Shown here: piece by piece, positions 33,852 through 47,308 of the stretch
Layout: every line of letters begins with the position of its first letter
Position numbering within the stretch: position 1 is the first letter of the stretch
Assembly (NCBI RefSeq): GCF_018991925.1
Contig: NW_024735503.1
Location: 2,414,907-2,478,906 of the forward strand
DNA from: Homarus americanus
Taxonomy: Eukaryota; Arthropoda; Malacostraca; Decapoda; Nephropidae
DNA: 64,000 nt
Direction of reading: 5' to 3'
The notes under the pieces: generated by a model
Database searches by the model: none
What the model saw: only the letters and a program-made list of their open reading frames with translations
What the model was told of the DNA's origin: nothing
Program-made: the position numbers and the translations under genes

Positions 33852-34954
33852 CTGTACAACCTCATATTTAACCCATTAACCTCAACAAACACAACCTGTG
33901 TTGACCATCATTTGCCTCTTTATATTTCCTCACCAACGATGACACTTCGCTGTGACATTTACTGGCCCGACAACAGCGGCAATGTAACAGACCGTCTGGC
34001 CGTTCCCGTCGAGTTCATCCCATTGATTTATAAAATGTCTAAAGCAGGTGTCGGATCTTCATGGGACTGAATGAACCTTCATTATTACTGTGAGAAGATT
34101 TAGGTTGTATCTCTCTTTGTATTTAACTAAATAACTGATACGCTGATCTAGAACCATGTAAGTACTTTATATTTTTCAACTTAAATTATTCTATGCACAT
34201 AAGAAACCTTTACTCATCCAATATTAAAGACTGTTAATAATGAGTTCATTGTAACGAACACATATCACCGCTGGTCATGAACCTCTGAAACAACACTTCC
34301 AAACTCTGTCCTCATCAGTGTCTCAAGGTGTCCGTCAACTGTGAAGAAACTTTGTAAATTTTGTTCTTATTTTGTTCAACTCAGTTTATTAACAGAATAA
34401 AACAAAAAACAAAATACATAATAAGATAAAACACAGCTATATTAAATCGCCATATATCGTTAACAAGTGACAAAGGAAAAATAAATTGTACTTGTTTCAA
34501 ATCAACGCTTTCGAAGACGACCACCAGGCAGCACTACCAACACCTAAACAAAGTAATAAACAAACTCTATAATATTATACTTACACGTTTGTAATTCACT
34601 ACAGTGTTGTACTAACGTGTTAAATAAACAGTCGGTAAACCAACATCAATACTAATATTAGAATATCCACACCGAGCCTTGGAGTTATTGAAACACTCTA
34701 CAATACAACCTGACAAAAGAGACGTCTTCTCACAGTCATGAAGCAGGTTCAGTCACACGAAGACTCCACACGGCCACACCTGCTCTGAGGTGGTCAGACT
34801 GGTCACCGGGTTTAGTTCGTTGTCGCTATCGTCGCGTTAAGAAGTGTCAAAGTGAAGTGTCAGAGTGAAGCGTCGAGGAAATATAAAGAGGTAAGTGATG
34901 GTCAACACGAGTTGTATTTGTTGAGGTTAATGTGTTAAATATGAAGATGTACAG
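33852..34954. repeat. Imperfect inverted duplication
   Basis: 33852-33932 on the minus strand and 34874-34954 on the plus strand align over about 80 bases with 8 mismatches by eye (shared words GAGGAAATATAAAGAGG, GATGGTCAACAC, TTTGTTGAGGTTAATG). Further in, GACTGAA...TTCAT...ACTGTGAGAAGA at about 34064-34100 recurs inverted at about 34730-34760, so homology extends over roughly 260 bases per arm with gaps. The centre (about 34130-34690) is AT-rich and not clearly symmetrical. The right arm carries GAG|GTAAGTG, a good splice donor, where the left arm has GAGGCAAATG. Confidence 0.75.
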
Positions 34955-35565
34955 TGAGGATATAGTTGTGGGCTGGCTGGACAAGACGCAACCAATAACA
35001 AAACCAGCTGCAAAACTACCGAGGTATACGTAATATTACCTTATTCCCCTTCATTAAAACCTCTATCAATCACTCCACGAAAAAATACACAAATAATCTC
35101 TCTCAAGGACTTACTTCGAGGAATACATAGATATATTGTTATAGTTAAATAGGAATTAAACAAATATGCTGCCGGTGTGTTTACAATATGGCGTCTTGGT
35201 CCCTCCGCTAGCCTTAGATGTTTCCTTACAATAGGTGATTATTTTAAATACGATTCAAACATTTTATATTTAGGAACGATGCATCAAGTGAGTATTTATA
35301 GCATTTTAAGTTTGGTAAAATTGCCGTTTCGACCAATTTGTCCAAGTAGTTTAGAAAATAGTTGATCTTGTGTATTTAGGTGTGAGTGAAGTTAATTTTA
35401 CCTTTAATTCCGGGGGAAAGTAACCGTTTTAATTACCCCCCAAAAAAAGTATAGAAACCTTAAATTAATTTCTGACGTTATTATTCTTTTGCTCTGGTGG
35501 AAATGGGTTGAGAAATACTCCAAATAAGAGATCTAAGGGTTGGGTATGGTAAAAACAGTCGTGTA
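34955..35565. other. Intergenic, nothing recognised
   Basis: Unique AT-rich sequence to the edge of the CCCA tract. Confidence 0.5.
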
Positions 35566-36307
35566 TTGATCCCACCCACCCATCCATCCACCCATCCACC
35601 CCACCCACCCACCCACCCACCCCCCACCCACCCCACCCACCCATCCACCCACCCACCCATCCACCCCACCCACCCCACCCACCCATCCACCCCACCCACC
35701 CATCCACACCCACCCCACCCCACCCACCCACCCACCCCACCCACCCCCCCCACCCCACCCACCCATCCATCCACCCATCCACACACACCCGCCCACCCAC
35801 CCATCCACCCATCCACACCCACCCCACCCACCCACCCATCCACCCACCCACCCCCACCCACCCATCCATCCACCCATCGACACACACCCACCCACCCACC
35901 CATCCATCCACACCCACCCACCCCACCCATCCATCCATCCACCCACACCCATCCACCCACACCCATCCATCCACACCCACCCACCCATCCATCCACACCC
36001 ACCCATCCACACACCCACCAACCCACCCCACCCACCCATCCATCCACACCCACCCACCCATCCACACCCACCCACCCATCCATCCACACCAACCCACCCA
36101 CCCACCCATCCATCCACACCAACCCACCCACCCATCCATCCCACACCCATCCATCCACACCCACCACACACCCACCCACCCATCCACACCCACCATCCAT
36201 CCCACCCACCCACCCATCCATCCACACCCACCCACCCATCCATCCACACCCATCCATCCATCCACCCACCCGTCCACCCCCACCCACCCACGAACCCCCA
36301 CCTAACC

Positions 36308-36309
<2 letters not shown>
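35566..36309. repeat. 740 bp (CCCA)n/(CCAT)n tract
   Basis: A long irregular array of CACC, CCCA and CATC tetramers, locally organised as CACCCACCCATCCATCCA-type units. The minus strand is GGGT-rich and quadruplex-prone. The Trp/Gly/Val and His/Pro frames of up to about 300 codons are artefacts. It joins the following (TA)n with only a short CTAACCCCA link. Confidence 0.95.

Positions 36310-36391
<82 letters not shown>
36310..36391. repeat. (TA)41 microsatellite
   Basis: Pure TA of about 82 bases directly after the CCCA tract. Confidence 0.97.
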
Positions 36392-37394
<1,003 letters not shown>

Positions 37395-38679
37395 TGAAGG
37401 AGCAGCATGACAGAGCTACAGCCCACAAGCTACAACAGCCTCTCCGATACACGACCCACGACTCCGGTAACGACGCTGGAAAACTGCTTTTGGAAGCAAT
37501 TTCCGCTGTGTCAGCTTATATCAGCAGAATAACGTATTGACTAATAAACTCTGAAAGCGGACGAAACCAATTTCCGCAGAAGTTATTGTGAGCACCGAGG
37601 TTCACCCACCATGCATATTTTCTTCATTTGAGGACCGTTAAATGACTGTTGTAAGGTGTTGCCCATCATCAATTTTTATTTTTACATTACTTAAAAGAAA
37701 ACAGGAGAAAGAGGTTTGTACCCTAGAGGTCAGTTTTCGTATCGTATGTTATATGGCAGCAAAGGAAACGCACACTGGGTCAGAGACAACTTTATTCTTT
37801 GTGTTCATTCCTTTGAAAAAGTTCTTCGCTCCGAAACTTCATACAGCCACTTGTCCAAATAAGTCCTTGCCCTTCGCGTCGTAGTTTACAGCTGGCATTA
37901 CAAAGCATTACGGTCCGAATGATTTTACTTAATTGATATAGACTTCACCGTTATAAAGTTGACAAAACATTAAATTAAACCAGTTGATCCCCGAAGCGAG
38001 AGGAGAGTGCATGTTCCAGAAAAAATAATGATTAGCTTAATTTCTTGACTCATTCTTCTTTCTTATGAAGACCCTTTCCACATTAATGGTGAGGTAAATC
38101 GTCTTTTTGAGTCTTCCAAGAGTCATGTTGTCATGTTGCGGAGGACAAGTGCGTGATACTATAAAAGTGAATGCTTGGTGTGGACTGACGCACCATCACG
38201 ATTCTGAACCTTCTTTTTTCTGTCGAACAGTTAATTATTGGTCAAGCTTATCGGGATAAGTTAAAATATTGTCTTTCCAGAAATAGCTAAAGAACTTTAA
38301 AATGAAACGCCAATTATTTATCAACAGAATGGCACATAAGCCCAGTCACTACAAAACTTTCACAGATTAAGCTGGGTATTGGGGTAGCGGCAATGGGTAG
38401 TAAAGTCATTTAAGAATCGTGGGCTCGTTGACTTAAGCACTGGTGACACATATGAAGTCATCCAGTCAGCTAGACATCTTCCCTGATTGAGAGAAGCATT
38501 GATAACAGAGGGTTTGGTTGATTTCACTGGTAGGTCAATGGGAGTGATGGAATGCTGGATTCTGAGTTTGTCTACAGTAATTGCTTTGTGACTTGAGAGG
38601 TTAAAGGCAATTTTTTGTTTGCGGAGCTTGATTGATTACTCAAGATATGTTAGTGGATGGGGTTCACAGCATCCCTTTC
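37395..38679. other. Intergenic, nothing recognised
   Basis: Unique sequence. Short open frames have no motif. Confidence 0.5.
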
Positions 38680-38855
38680 AGCCCTTCATAGCAACCCTCA
38701 CAGCCCTTCATAGCAACCCTCACAGCCCTTCACAGCAACCCCCACAACCCTTCATAGCAACCCTTACAGCCCTTCACAGCAACCCCCACAGCCCTTCACA
38801 GCAGCCCTCACAGCCCTTCATAGCAACCCCCACAGCCCTTCACAGAAGCCCTCAA
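38680..38855. repeat. 22 bp minisatellite, 8 copies
   Basis: Eight units of 22 bases containing AGCCCTTCATAGCAACCCTC, with TA/CA and CTC/CCC variants between units. Confidence 0.95.
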
Positions 38856-39989
38856 TAATAGCCATCTGTATGAGTCGTGAGAATATCCAATATTGTAAAC
38901 AGAAGACCCTCACAGGTATCGTATGAATCAATAGCTAATACAATCCTACTCTATCATCTGGTCGGGTCAGGCGATATAATGAACTTATTTTCTGATATAA
39001 CTCCTATAATCGTAGAATTATACACGAAAGAAGCGAAATGAACCACCGATTAATATTGGCCAGAAATTTAAGGTCACACGATTGTTAGTAAAGTGTGTGG
39101 GAGGGGGAGAGAGGTGTTAGTAAATATACACTAATCTATTTTAAATAAAAACGTCTATATTATGATATAAAAATATGAATCAATAATTGTTTTAAGTAAT
39201 ATAAAAAATAATAACCCCCAAATTTTTTTTCCATTTCACGAAAATAAATCATGTCCGGAAATTTTCTTCATGCAACACCTAATTCAAATTGGTTATATAT
39301 GTATGAGTAACACACGTGGATGGACATCATGTGGTATGGTGATATTGACGCCACAACCCAGCACACTGAACATCAAAGTTACGGCCCACTGACCTGACGG
39401 CAGCTCCAGCTTTGATGTACAGTACACTCGCCTCTCCACACAGTTTCAATCCTCAGTATATTTTCGGTGACCTGGATTAAATAAAAATTAATAATGTTTT
39501 TGACAGATACATTTACAGCAGTTAGAGCGAATATTAATTAGGGGTGGTGAATTAAAATAAAAAAAAGGAAAAATAAAAACATTCAGAAAATTATGAAAAG
39601 CAAAAATGAATATCCACGTAACGTTCCAATGATATTTATGGTGTCATAGAATTAAAATTAAAAAAGGAAATGCAGTTCATGAAGTAATTAATATAATTGA
39701 ACATTGGATATCGATTATATTTCTTGTTTACGAGTTGTTTGATTTTCTTCGGGAAGTTCAAGTTAGTTTTTCAAGGTAAATTTAAATGGTTTACTACAAC
39801 TCCGCTTCTTTAGTACATATGATGTGGCTGTGTCTTGAGGTGTGTGGATATCTTACATTTAAAAGTGTTTTAAGTTGTTTGTACAGTCACCAACAAAAGT
39901 CTCGATCTCTTCCCTCGTGGTCCATCGAGTCAGGGGTAGTGGGTGTATCGAAGCTATGGCGTGAGTGTACAGTACAGTACAGGGTTACT
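38856..39989. other. AT-rich intergenic
   Basis: Nothing recognised. Confidence 0.5.
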
Positions 39990-40205
39990 GAACTGTTTAA
40001 AGCAGTAGTAATTACAGAGTTCATGGTTACATAAGTGCAATACAGTAGTAATTACAGTGTACTGGGTTACTTACAATGTAATACAGTAGTAATTACCGTG
40101 TGCAAGGTTACATACGTGTAATACAGCAGTAATTACAGTGTTCTGGGTTACTTAACAGTGTAATGATGTAGTAATTACAGTGTTCTGGGTTACTTAAAGT
40201 GTAAA
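39990..40205. repeat. Diverged 40-41 bp tandem repeat, 5 copies
   Basis: Units marked by CAGTAGTAATTACAGTGT and GGGTTACTTA start near 40003, 40043, 40084, 40124 and 40165. They are more diverged than other arrays here, so this is an older array. Confidence 0.85.
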
Positions 40206-40600
40206 ACAGTGCTTAATGAATCATAACCAATGGACACGATCGTCACATTAACAATGTAATTTCTGAAATAATTTATAACCATATTGCCAAATAAGTAAAT
40301 TATGAAGAAAAAATATGCCAATTTATTTAGATTAATGAATAGATTAATGACTTGAGAGGAGAACATGGCAGACGAGCCGAGGTAGTCAGCAGGTGGACAG
40401 ATGTCATCTCATTATTTCGTAGTATTTATTGAACGAGATAAACACCGTAATAAGCGTTATTTTGTCTCGTTTAAAAGCCTTTTAAGTTAATTGAATAATA
40501 ATAAACGAAACTTAATTTGAGGATATGAGCTTCTCGTTAAACCTCTTAATGAAATACCGGAGATGCCAGTCATGCAGGCAGCTTTATTTCCAATGGCTTT

Positions 40601-41343
40601 GTCTTTACCTGGAAGATTAACTGTGTACTGCTAACGTCTTAGACTTTACCTGGAAGATTAACTGTATACTGCTAACGACTTAGACTTTACCTGGAAGATT
40701 AATTGTATACTGCTAACGACTTAGACTTTACCTGGAAGATTAACTGTGTACTGCTAACGACTTAGACTTTACCTGGAAGATTAATTGTATACTGCTAACG
40801 TCTTAGACTTTACCTGGAAGATTAACTGTATACTGCTAACGACTTAGACTTTACCTGGAAGATTAACTGTGTACTGCTAACGTCTTAGACTTTACCTGGA
40901 AGATTAACTGTATACTGCTAACGACTTAGACTTTACCTGGAAGATTAATTGTATACTGCTAACGACTTAGACTTTACCTGGAAGATTAATTGTATACTGC
41001 TAACGACTTAGACTTTACCTGGAAGATTAACTGTATACTGCTAACGACTTAGACTTTACCTGGAAGATTAATTGTATACTGCTAACGTCTTAGACTTTAC
41101 CTGGAAGATTAACTGTATACTGCTAACGACTTAGACTTTACCTGGAAGATTAATTGTATACTGCTAACGTCTTAGACTTTACCTGGAAGATTAATTGTAT
41201 ACTGCTAACGACTTAGACTTTACCTGGAAGATTAACTGTGTACTGCTAACGTCTTAGACTTTACCTGGAAGATTAACTGTGTACTGCTAACGACTTAGAC
41301 TTTACCTGGAAGATTAACTGTGTACTGCTAACGTCTTAGACTT
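40601..41343. repeat. 41 bp minisatellite, 18 copies with three variable sites
   Basis: Eighteen uninterrupted units of 41 bases (core TTTACCTGGAAGATTAA, then YTGTRTACTGCTAACGWCTT). Only three positions vary: C or T after ATTAA, G or A in TGTRTACTG, and T or A in ACGWCT. The G form occurs only with C. The pattern C-G-T, C-A-A, T-A-A of units 1-3 recurs in units 7-9. Confidence 0.96.
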
Positions 41344-41408
41344 CAACGAAGAAGGATGTCGTCTAATCGAATTGTTGAATGTAACGTAGTTAATAAGGGT
41401 TGAGGCGA

Positions 41409-41410
<2 letters not shown>

Positions 41411-41448
<38 letters not shown>
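41411..41448. repeat. (CA)n microsatellite
   Basis: Pure CA of about 38 bases shortly after the 41 bp array. Confidence 0.97.
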
Positions 41449-41450
<2 letters not shown>

Positions 41451-41676
41451 ATTTCAAATCGAAGAGTTGCTTAAAATTGCCAAGAGTTTTCGTACTGTTC
41501 TGAAAATAACCGGAACTAAAAATAATGCATCATACAGCATGTAAAGGGGTTTGTAAATTAATTTTCCATGACATGTTTTTTTGTATGCTTTGAACTAACT
41601 GTCACTTACGTAGATTATTATTATTTTTCTATTTCTGAATGATAAATCTCATTCCATGTAAATCAAATATTCATTA

Positions 41677-41677
41677 A

Positions 41678-41764
<87 letters not shown>
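41677..41764. repeat. (TTA)n microsatellite
   Basis: About 88 bases of ATT/TTA repeats. Confidence 0.97.
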
Positions 41765-43274
41765 CCAATTACTACACTAATCTTATTTGAAAACTGCATC
41801 GCTTGAGAGTGTTAAGATATTTATAAGTGCAGTAATATTTTTACTCATTAAAAACATTTGTGACAACTGTTGAACGGATATCTGTTTTTTTGCTGAAATG
41901 TCATTAAACAAATTCCGAATGACATTTTGTTTCAAGAGGAAACCTTTTACTAAATTCATCTGAAACCGTATGTGATGTGTAGAAAATATTCCCGTTTGTG
42001 TACAAGTGGAGCCAACATTCCTATAGTTGATTTGAGGTTTATAAATACCTCTTCCAGATCTATTAATCTTTTTAAATGAAGATATATTTCCTGGCGCTTC
42101 ACAGCCTTTTATTGTACAGAGTTTTATCTCTCATAATGTTTTAAACGTTGTTGGAGGAGTATAATTACTAACCTTGTTACGCGCTTGAAGACCTTAGTTG
42201 TTCAAGCGTAGTAATAACATTATAACAACAACAGTTATCTGTTTTTTTTAAATATAGTTTACGAATTGTAGCAACACTTGATTTAAAAGCAATGAGAACA
42301 TGTTATCCGTATACACAAATATTTTTCTTATATGATTTCCACTTCGGACAACTTGGTGTTTGAATAAAACAAATAATTCTTCCAGTTGGAAATGCTTCCG
42401 TGTATTAAAAAACGCGCGGCTGTTGCAAGAAAACCCAATAGCAATTTTTAAATGGTTAGTGTTGACACTGAACTACTGCGATAACAATGTTGACCATTTT
42501 AATTTCCTATTTTTACCCCTGTCAGAAGGGGTGTCAGTACGAGCGCCCCAAAAAGTATATACACTGTGATCTGAAGCTGAAACCGAGAGCAGTTTGTACC
42601 AGCATATACGAATTTTCTTTTAACTTTTACAATATTTTTTCTGTCCATGCTTTACATATAAAATTGACTTTGCCACATAGGAACGAGTGCCTGTTACGGA
42701 GTCTAGGTATAATAAAAGGACGTTTCTGTCTGTCTGTTTGCCTGTCTGTCTGTCTGTTTGTCTGTCTGTTTGTCTCTGTTCATGTTGTCTGTATGTAATT
42801 AGTTTTTTAATCGTTTCTTTTTTTTTTCATTAATGTAATAAAACAATATTCAGATCTGTTTTCCAGTTAAAGGAAAACCTGATTTAAATCGATTTATACA
42901 ATACATGAGAACTAAATCATTATAAAGATGTATCGATATATTCCATGTAGACTGATAAACACCAAGACACCTGCAATCTTTAGACGTCACCTTTCCACAC
43001 CTGTTTTATGTATCGATTTATAAGTTGCTATATAAAACATGGTGACCTTAATAAGAAAGTAAATTATATAAATATACCAGTTCAACAGTAAACAAAAAAT
43101 AATTTCTTATATATATTTTTGTACCCGTGGCTAACATACTGTATACCAATATGTTTGTTTGATCTTACCGTTAAGCCTACAAACAGCATGCCCAACGCCA
43201 CTACCATTTACTAACAAATTGAATGAATCTCAGGTACGTTCGTTTTTAAGACCTTTCACAGATATGTTCCATGT
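41765..43274. other. AT-rich intergenic with (TCTG)n
   Basis: An imperfect TCTG tract lies at about 42725-42780, led by TATAATAAAAGGACGTT, which recalls 23825-23849. Nothing else recognised. Confidence 0.5.
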
Positions 43275-43360
43275 GGAGCGCCGGAGCTGAGTGGTTCTGT
43301 GAATTACTCAGTTGGTGAGTTGAGTTTCTGCTCAGGCTTCAACTGAGTTACACAAACTTT
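43275..43360 (+). mobile_element. Possible tRNA-derived SINE head
   Basis: AGCTGAGTGG at 43285-43294 fits the RNA polymerase III A box, and GCTTCAACTGAG about 50 bases downstream partly fits the B box (GGTTCRANNCC). The spacing is right but the B box is degenerate, and the sequence does not fold as a tRNA gene. Confidence 0.3.
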
Positions 43361-43944
43361 TGAGCCGATGCAACTCAGAGAGAATTTTTGCACTGGACCT
43401 TTGAAAGAGCGTATTCCAAGATGAGAATAAAATGTTTTAAAATAACCTTAAAATTTTCTTACTCTTTCAATTTGAATAAGTAAAAAAACCAGTTTATGGT
43501 TAACATCGCATTTTTATTCTTTATACGTTAATAAAGAGAGAGATCAAGGTGAGGGCATCTGACTTATAGAACATGTGAACCAAATATTTACCTCAAGGTT
43601 AAAAAGGTGTTTTATGTACTTGGTCGCTTCCAGTTTTCTCATCAAATCTCGACACATGAATAAATAATTTGTCCGTCGTTTGCAGTAATCCGAAGTTCTA
43701 TTCTATTCTTGCTTCCCCTTCCCCCCACACACATAAAAAACTCAGATTTTTTCATAGATTTGTTTTATTTTATAAGATAAATATTACAGTTCTGAAGGTT
43801 TCTTTAGCTGCAGTTGGTTAGATTCGTTAAATTAATTACGATACCGTAGAGTGTGGCAGCAGCTGGTGTACCTCCATGCTTGTTCAATGGTTCCTTTCCT
43901 GGACGAATTTCTTTTTTTGCCGGTAATAAATTCGTTTTTTTTTC
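43361..43944. other. AT-rich intergenic
   Basis: Nothing recognised. Confidence 0.5.
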
Positions 43945-44215
43945 AGGTTAGGTTTGGTTAAGTTAGGGTCGGTTAGGTTAGACTTTGTTAATTTAGATGT
44001 GGTTAAGTTACACTTTGTTAAGTTAGATGAGGTGACGTTACCTTTTGGTTAAGTTAGATTTGATTAAATTCGATTTGAGAAAGTTAGGTTTGGTTAAGTT
44101 AGGTTTGGTTAAGCTAGGTTTGGTTAAGTTAGGTTCGGTTAAATTAGGTTCGGTTAAATTAGGTTCGGTTAAGTTAGGTTTGGTTAATTTGTCTGGTTAA
44201 GTTAGGTTAAGTTGC
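43945..44215 (+). repeat. Decayed telomere-like GGTTAGGTT tract
   Basis: About 270 bases of GTTAGGTT, GGTTTGGTTAAG and GGTTCGGTTAAATTA words. These are readily derived from TTAGG or a TTAGG-containing 10-20 bp unit by point decay. All G-rich text is on the plus strand, the same orientation as the perfect block at 2.55 kb. Confidence 0.7.
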
Positions 44216-45726
44216 CCGGTCTTTTCGGATATTTCCTTAAGACTAGAGGTCACACAGTGCGTTTTCCTAAAGAGTGCTTGTTATGCTGGCGACAGCTTCG
44301 ATACCTTGAACAAATTCACAATCTACACAGAACACAATACACACATCTACAACAACGTACAGATTACACAATACACGCACTTCGCGATATACATATTCCA
44401 CCTATGTATTTCATGCTATACACACACACACACACACTATACAATATGAGCACTGCACTACACAATAAACACCATAATTATGCACTACATACTACATATC
44501 ATGCACTATACTGCACGTACAGTCAGTAAAATAAGTATCGACATCCCACACGGCTGGTGGAACAGATAATGAGCGATAACAACCACAAGACGCAGGTAAC
44601 CACAGGTATACTTCTACAGTTTTCGCACCATGTTTCATATTGCAATGTATACACCGTGTATTCTTTTGACACTACAATATACACACCGGGCCTGACGTAA
44701 TGATTGTGATGTCAAATATAAATTACCTGATTGCTATAGTTTTCGTGAACGCAAGATATTTTTTTAGCCTATAATGTGGGTATGAAATTATATAAAAAAA
44801 CAATCGTTGCACAGGTCTGGGAAGTACTATACCTAGATATTCCAGGATGAAGTTAATTTGTGAATTGCAGTTAGATGAGAATGTGATAAAGTCCGAATAG
44901 TTTTAAAGTTCTTTGATATTTCAGCTCAATTTATTCTACTGGAACTGGTTATATTAATCTAACCCACACTCACCACGTTTATAGCAAAGAAAAAAGCGTA
45001 TCGCGTCTACACTCGGCTCCAACACCGCCACCCATTCTAAATATACTTCTCTTTATATTCATATCTTATTTTCATTTCGTCAGCTCGGAGGTCTGATGCT
45101 GAATCATAGTTTTTAAAAATTAAACTTTTATTAATAGTACATGCAAATTCATTTATCCAGCGGGGATGGCTTGTAGAATTGCAAAAAAATAAGATTTTTT
45201 TCCCCAAAACATTTTTTTTAAGCTTCTCAGAGAAAAGCCGATTACAGCATTCCTGGTCATGTGAGCCGTATGTAATATGTATGAAAATGCTGTGCCCAGT
45301 CTTATATGTACATGCAAAAAAAAAAAAAAAAAATCAAGTTTGAACGATGAATAACCAAGAACAAAGAGTACTGTTCATTAAACAAAAATAATGATTATAA
45401 AAAGTTATCAATTATTTACTGTGATCATGGGACTCGTGTGTCCAACAGACGTGTGATAAATTGCTTTATTTGACAAATGGCGTCTGACAACTATCCCAGT
45501 AAAATATTTATCATCAGGGAAGTGTCCAAGTAAAGTGTGTCACTCCTGTGCTCTAGTCAGTCTTACCTCAAGTCGGAGATAACTTGAATCAATATTAAAA
45601 TTAATATAACATTACTTCATGACCAACCAGGAACGGCAACAACTCCCACTCTGTCAGCCACGAAGTGAAGTATACCAATAAATAATTAATTGTCTAATAT
45701 ACTGTAAAAAATAACCACTAAATAGC
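44216..45726. other. Intergenic with AC-rich and poly(A) patches
   Basis: AC-rich sequence with a short (CA)n at about 44420-44437, and an 18 A run at about 45316-45333. Nothing else recognised. Confidence 0.5.
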
Positions 45727-45858
45727 ACAGGGAGGGTAGAGAGCGAGAGAAGGACAGGGAGGGTAGAGAGCGAGAGAAGGACAGGGAGGGTAGAGAGCGA
45801 GAGAAGGACAGGGAGGGTAGAGAGCGAGAGAAGGACAGGGAGGGTAGAGTGTGAGAGA
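45727..45858. repeat. 27 bp minisatellite, 5 copies
   Basis: Units of ACAGGGAGGGTAGAGAGCGA plus seven bases start at 45727, 45754, 45781, 45808 and 45835. They are almost identical; the last diverges (GTGTGAGAGA). Confidence 0.95.
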
Positions 45859-47308
45859 CTGGCCTGGCCTCAGTTTCCAATAATGAATGTTGAAAGTTTT
45901 TTTTGGTCACTTATGATTAACGATGACGGGCCAAGTTGTAAATGGATTATTTTTCTTTTTTGGTTCAATTTAATTTTAGTTATTGTTAATATTATTATCA
46001 AGAGTAGTAGTATTGTTTGATAATAATAATGATACATAATTTTTCGGCCCGCATAAACAGTTTTTTGGTTGATGGTGATGTACTAAAGGCAATAAATGGT
46101 GTGGGTGGGTGCGTTCAGGTAGTCCTTGTACCGGCGGACTGTCGCTGATAAAGTGGCTATTTCTTGGAAAGCGTGAACATGCTCTATAACGATAAAAGGT
46201 CTATCTATTTTCATTTGAATTTCATTGTGCCATTATCCGCATTTCACAACCAACAACCGACTCTAGTGCTTGCCGGGTGAGCTTCTTAAGTCTCCGCTAC
46301 TCTCCCGTCCTCCGCCCTCCCGCAGCATATATGTGAGACGATGTAACACTATCTTGGGACTTTGCTGCTGTGCTACCAGGGGAGATTAATTTTACTTGAT
46401 ACACTTAAGCTTGCTCTCGGTAAAACGTTCCTTTTTTCCTTTGCTGAGCTTGACGTGAGCTGTCACAAGGTTTCTTACATTTTGGTTTTATTGGCCGACT
46501 TTTTTACTCATCTGTCTCACTGTCAACAAGATTAAAACATCCACGAGGAACCAACAGTGAAACATAATGAATCATCTCGGTCCATCACACACAGGAAATT
46601 TGTCCTCGATTGATTAGTTAATTGATCTTTTCCTAAAGCCATTCTTGAAATATATACACAGGGTGTCTTAAAAAATCAGACGCAGTCAAATATGTGTTCG
46701 TATATAAGAAAACACTCTCTTCAGAGGGGAGAAATTGCACTTAATTTTTGTCCACCTCTAATTTATTCATTATGAATTATTTTAATTGATGTTTAAAAGA
46801 ATTATAGTAATATTTTTTTGGTGACATCCTCTGTTATATTTTGAGGAAGAATATTAACTTCATTCATCCCTTAAGAAACATTCCAGAATAGTTTACATGT
46901 ACTGTACAGATTTACTCCCCCTTAGTTTGTTTACGTAAATTATGAAAATATTAAATAGTAATTAGTTTATAATTTATGCTGTGAGAAGATTAAATGTTAT
47001 TCATATTACAAAAGACAACGGTGAGGTGTTCAGTGTCGTCCTGTACTGACATTTGTAACTCAATTACAAAGTTCGAGTCACAAGTAGCATTTGAGTAACT
47101 ACATGACAAACTAATTAAAAAAAATGACACTCCAATTACAACTATACAAAAGCTAATTACTGTTGCACACTACTAGTATCAAGTAACACTAAATAACATA
47201 TCTTACAAAACAAACACGTTACTAGATGTAGGCTAAATAATCACGTAGTTATATGATTACTTTGAATGAAATGTCTAAATTGTGTTATATTAATTGGTAC
47301 CGAAACGT
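45859..47308. other. AT-rich intergenic
   Basis: CAGGGTGTCTTAAAAAATC at about 46670 recalls ends of some insect DNA transposons, but no partner was found. Nothing else recognised. Confidence 0.45.

Noticed and set aside
34814..34890. Possible 5' untranslated exon (TTTAGTTCG start, GAG|GTAAGT donor)
   Set aside because: The donor region is half of an inverted duplication whose other copy has lost the donor, so a repeat is the simpler reading.
46660..46720. CAGGGTGTC transposon-end-like word
   Set aside because: Single short match with no inverted partner or target duplication.
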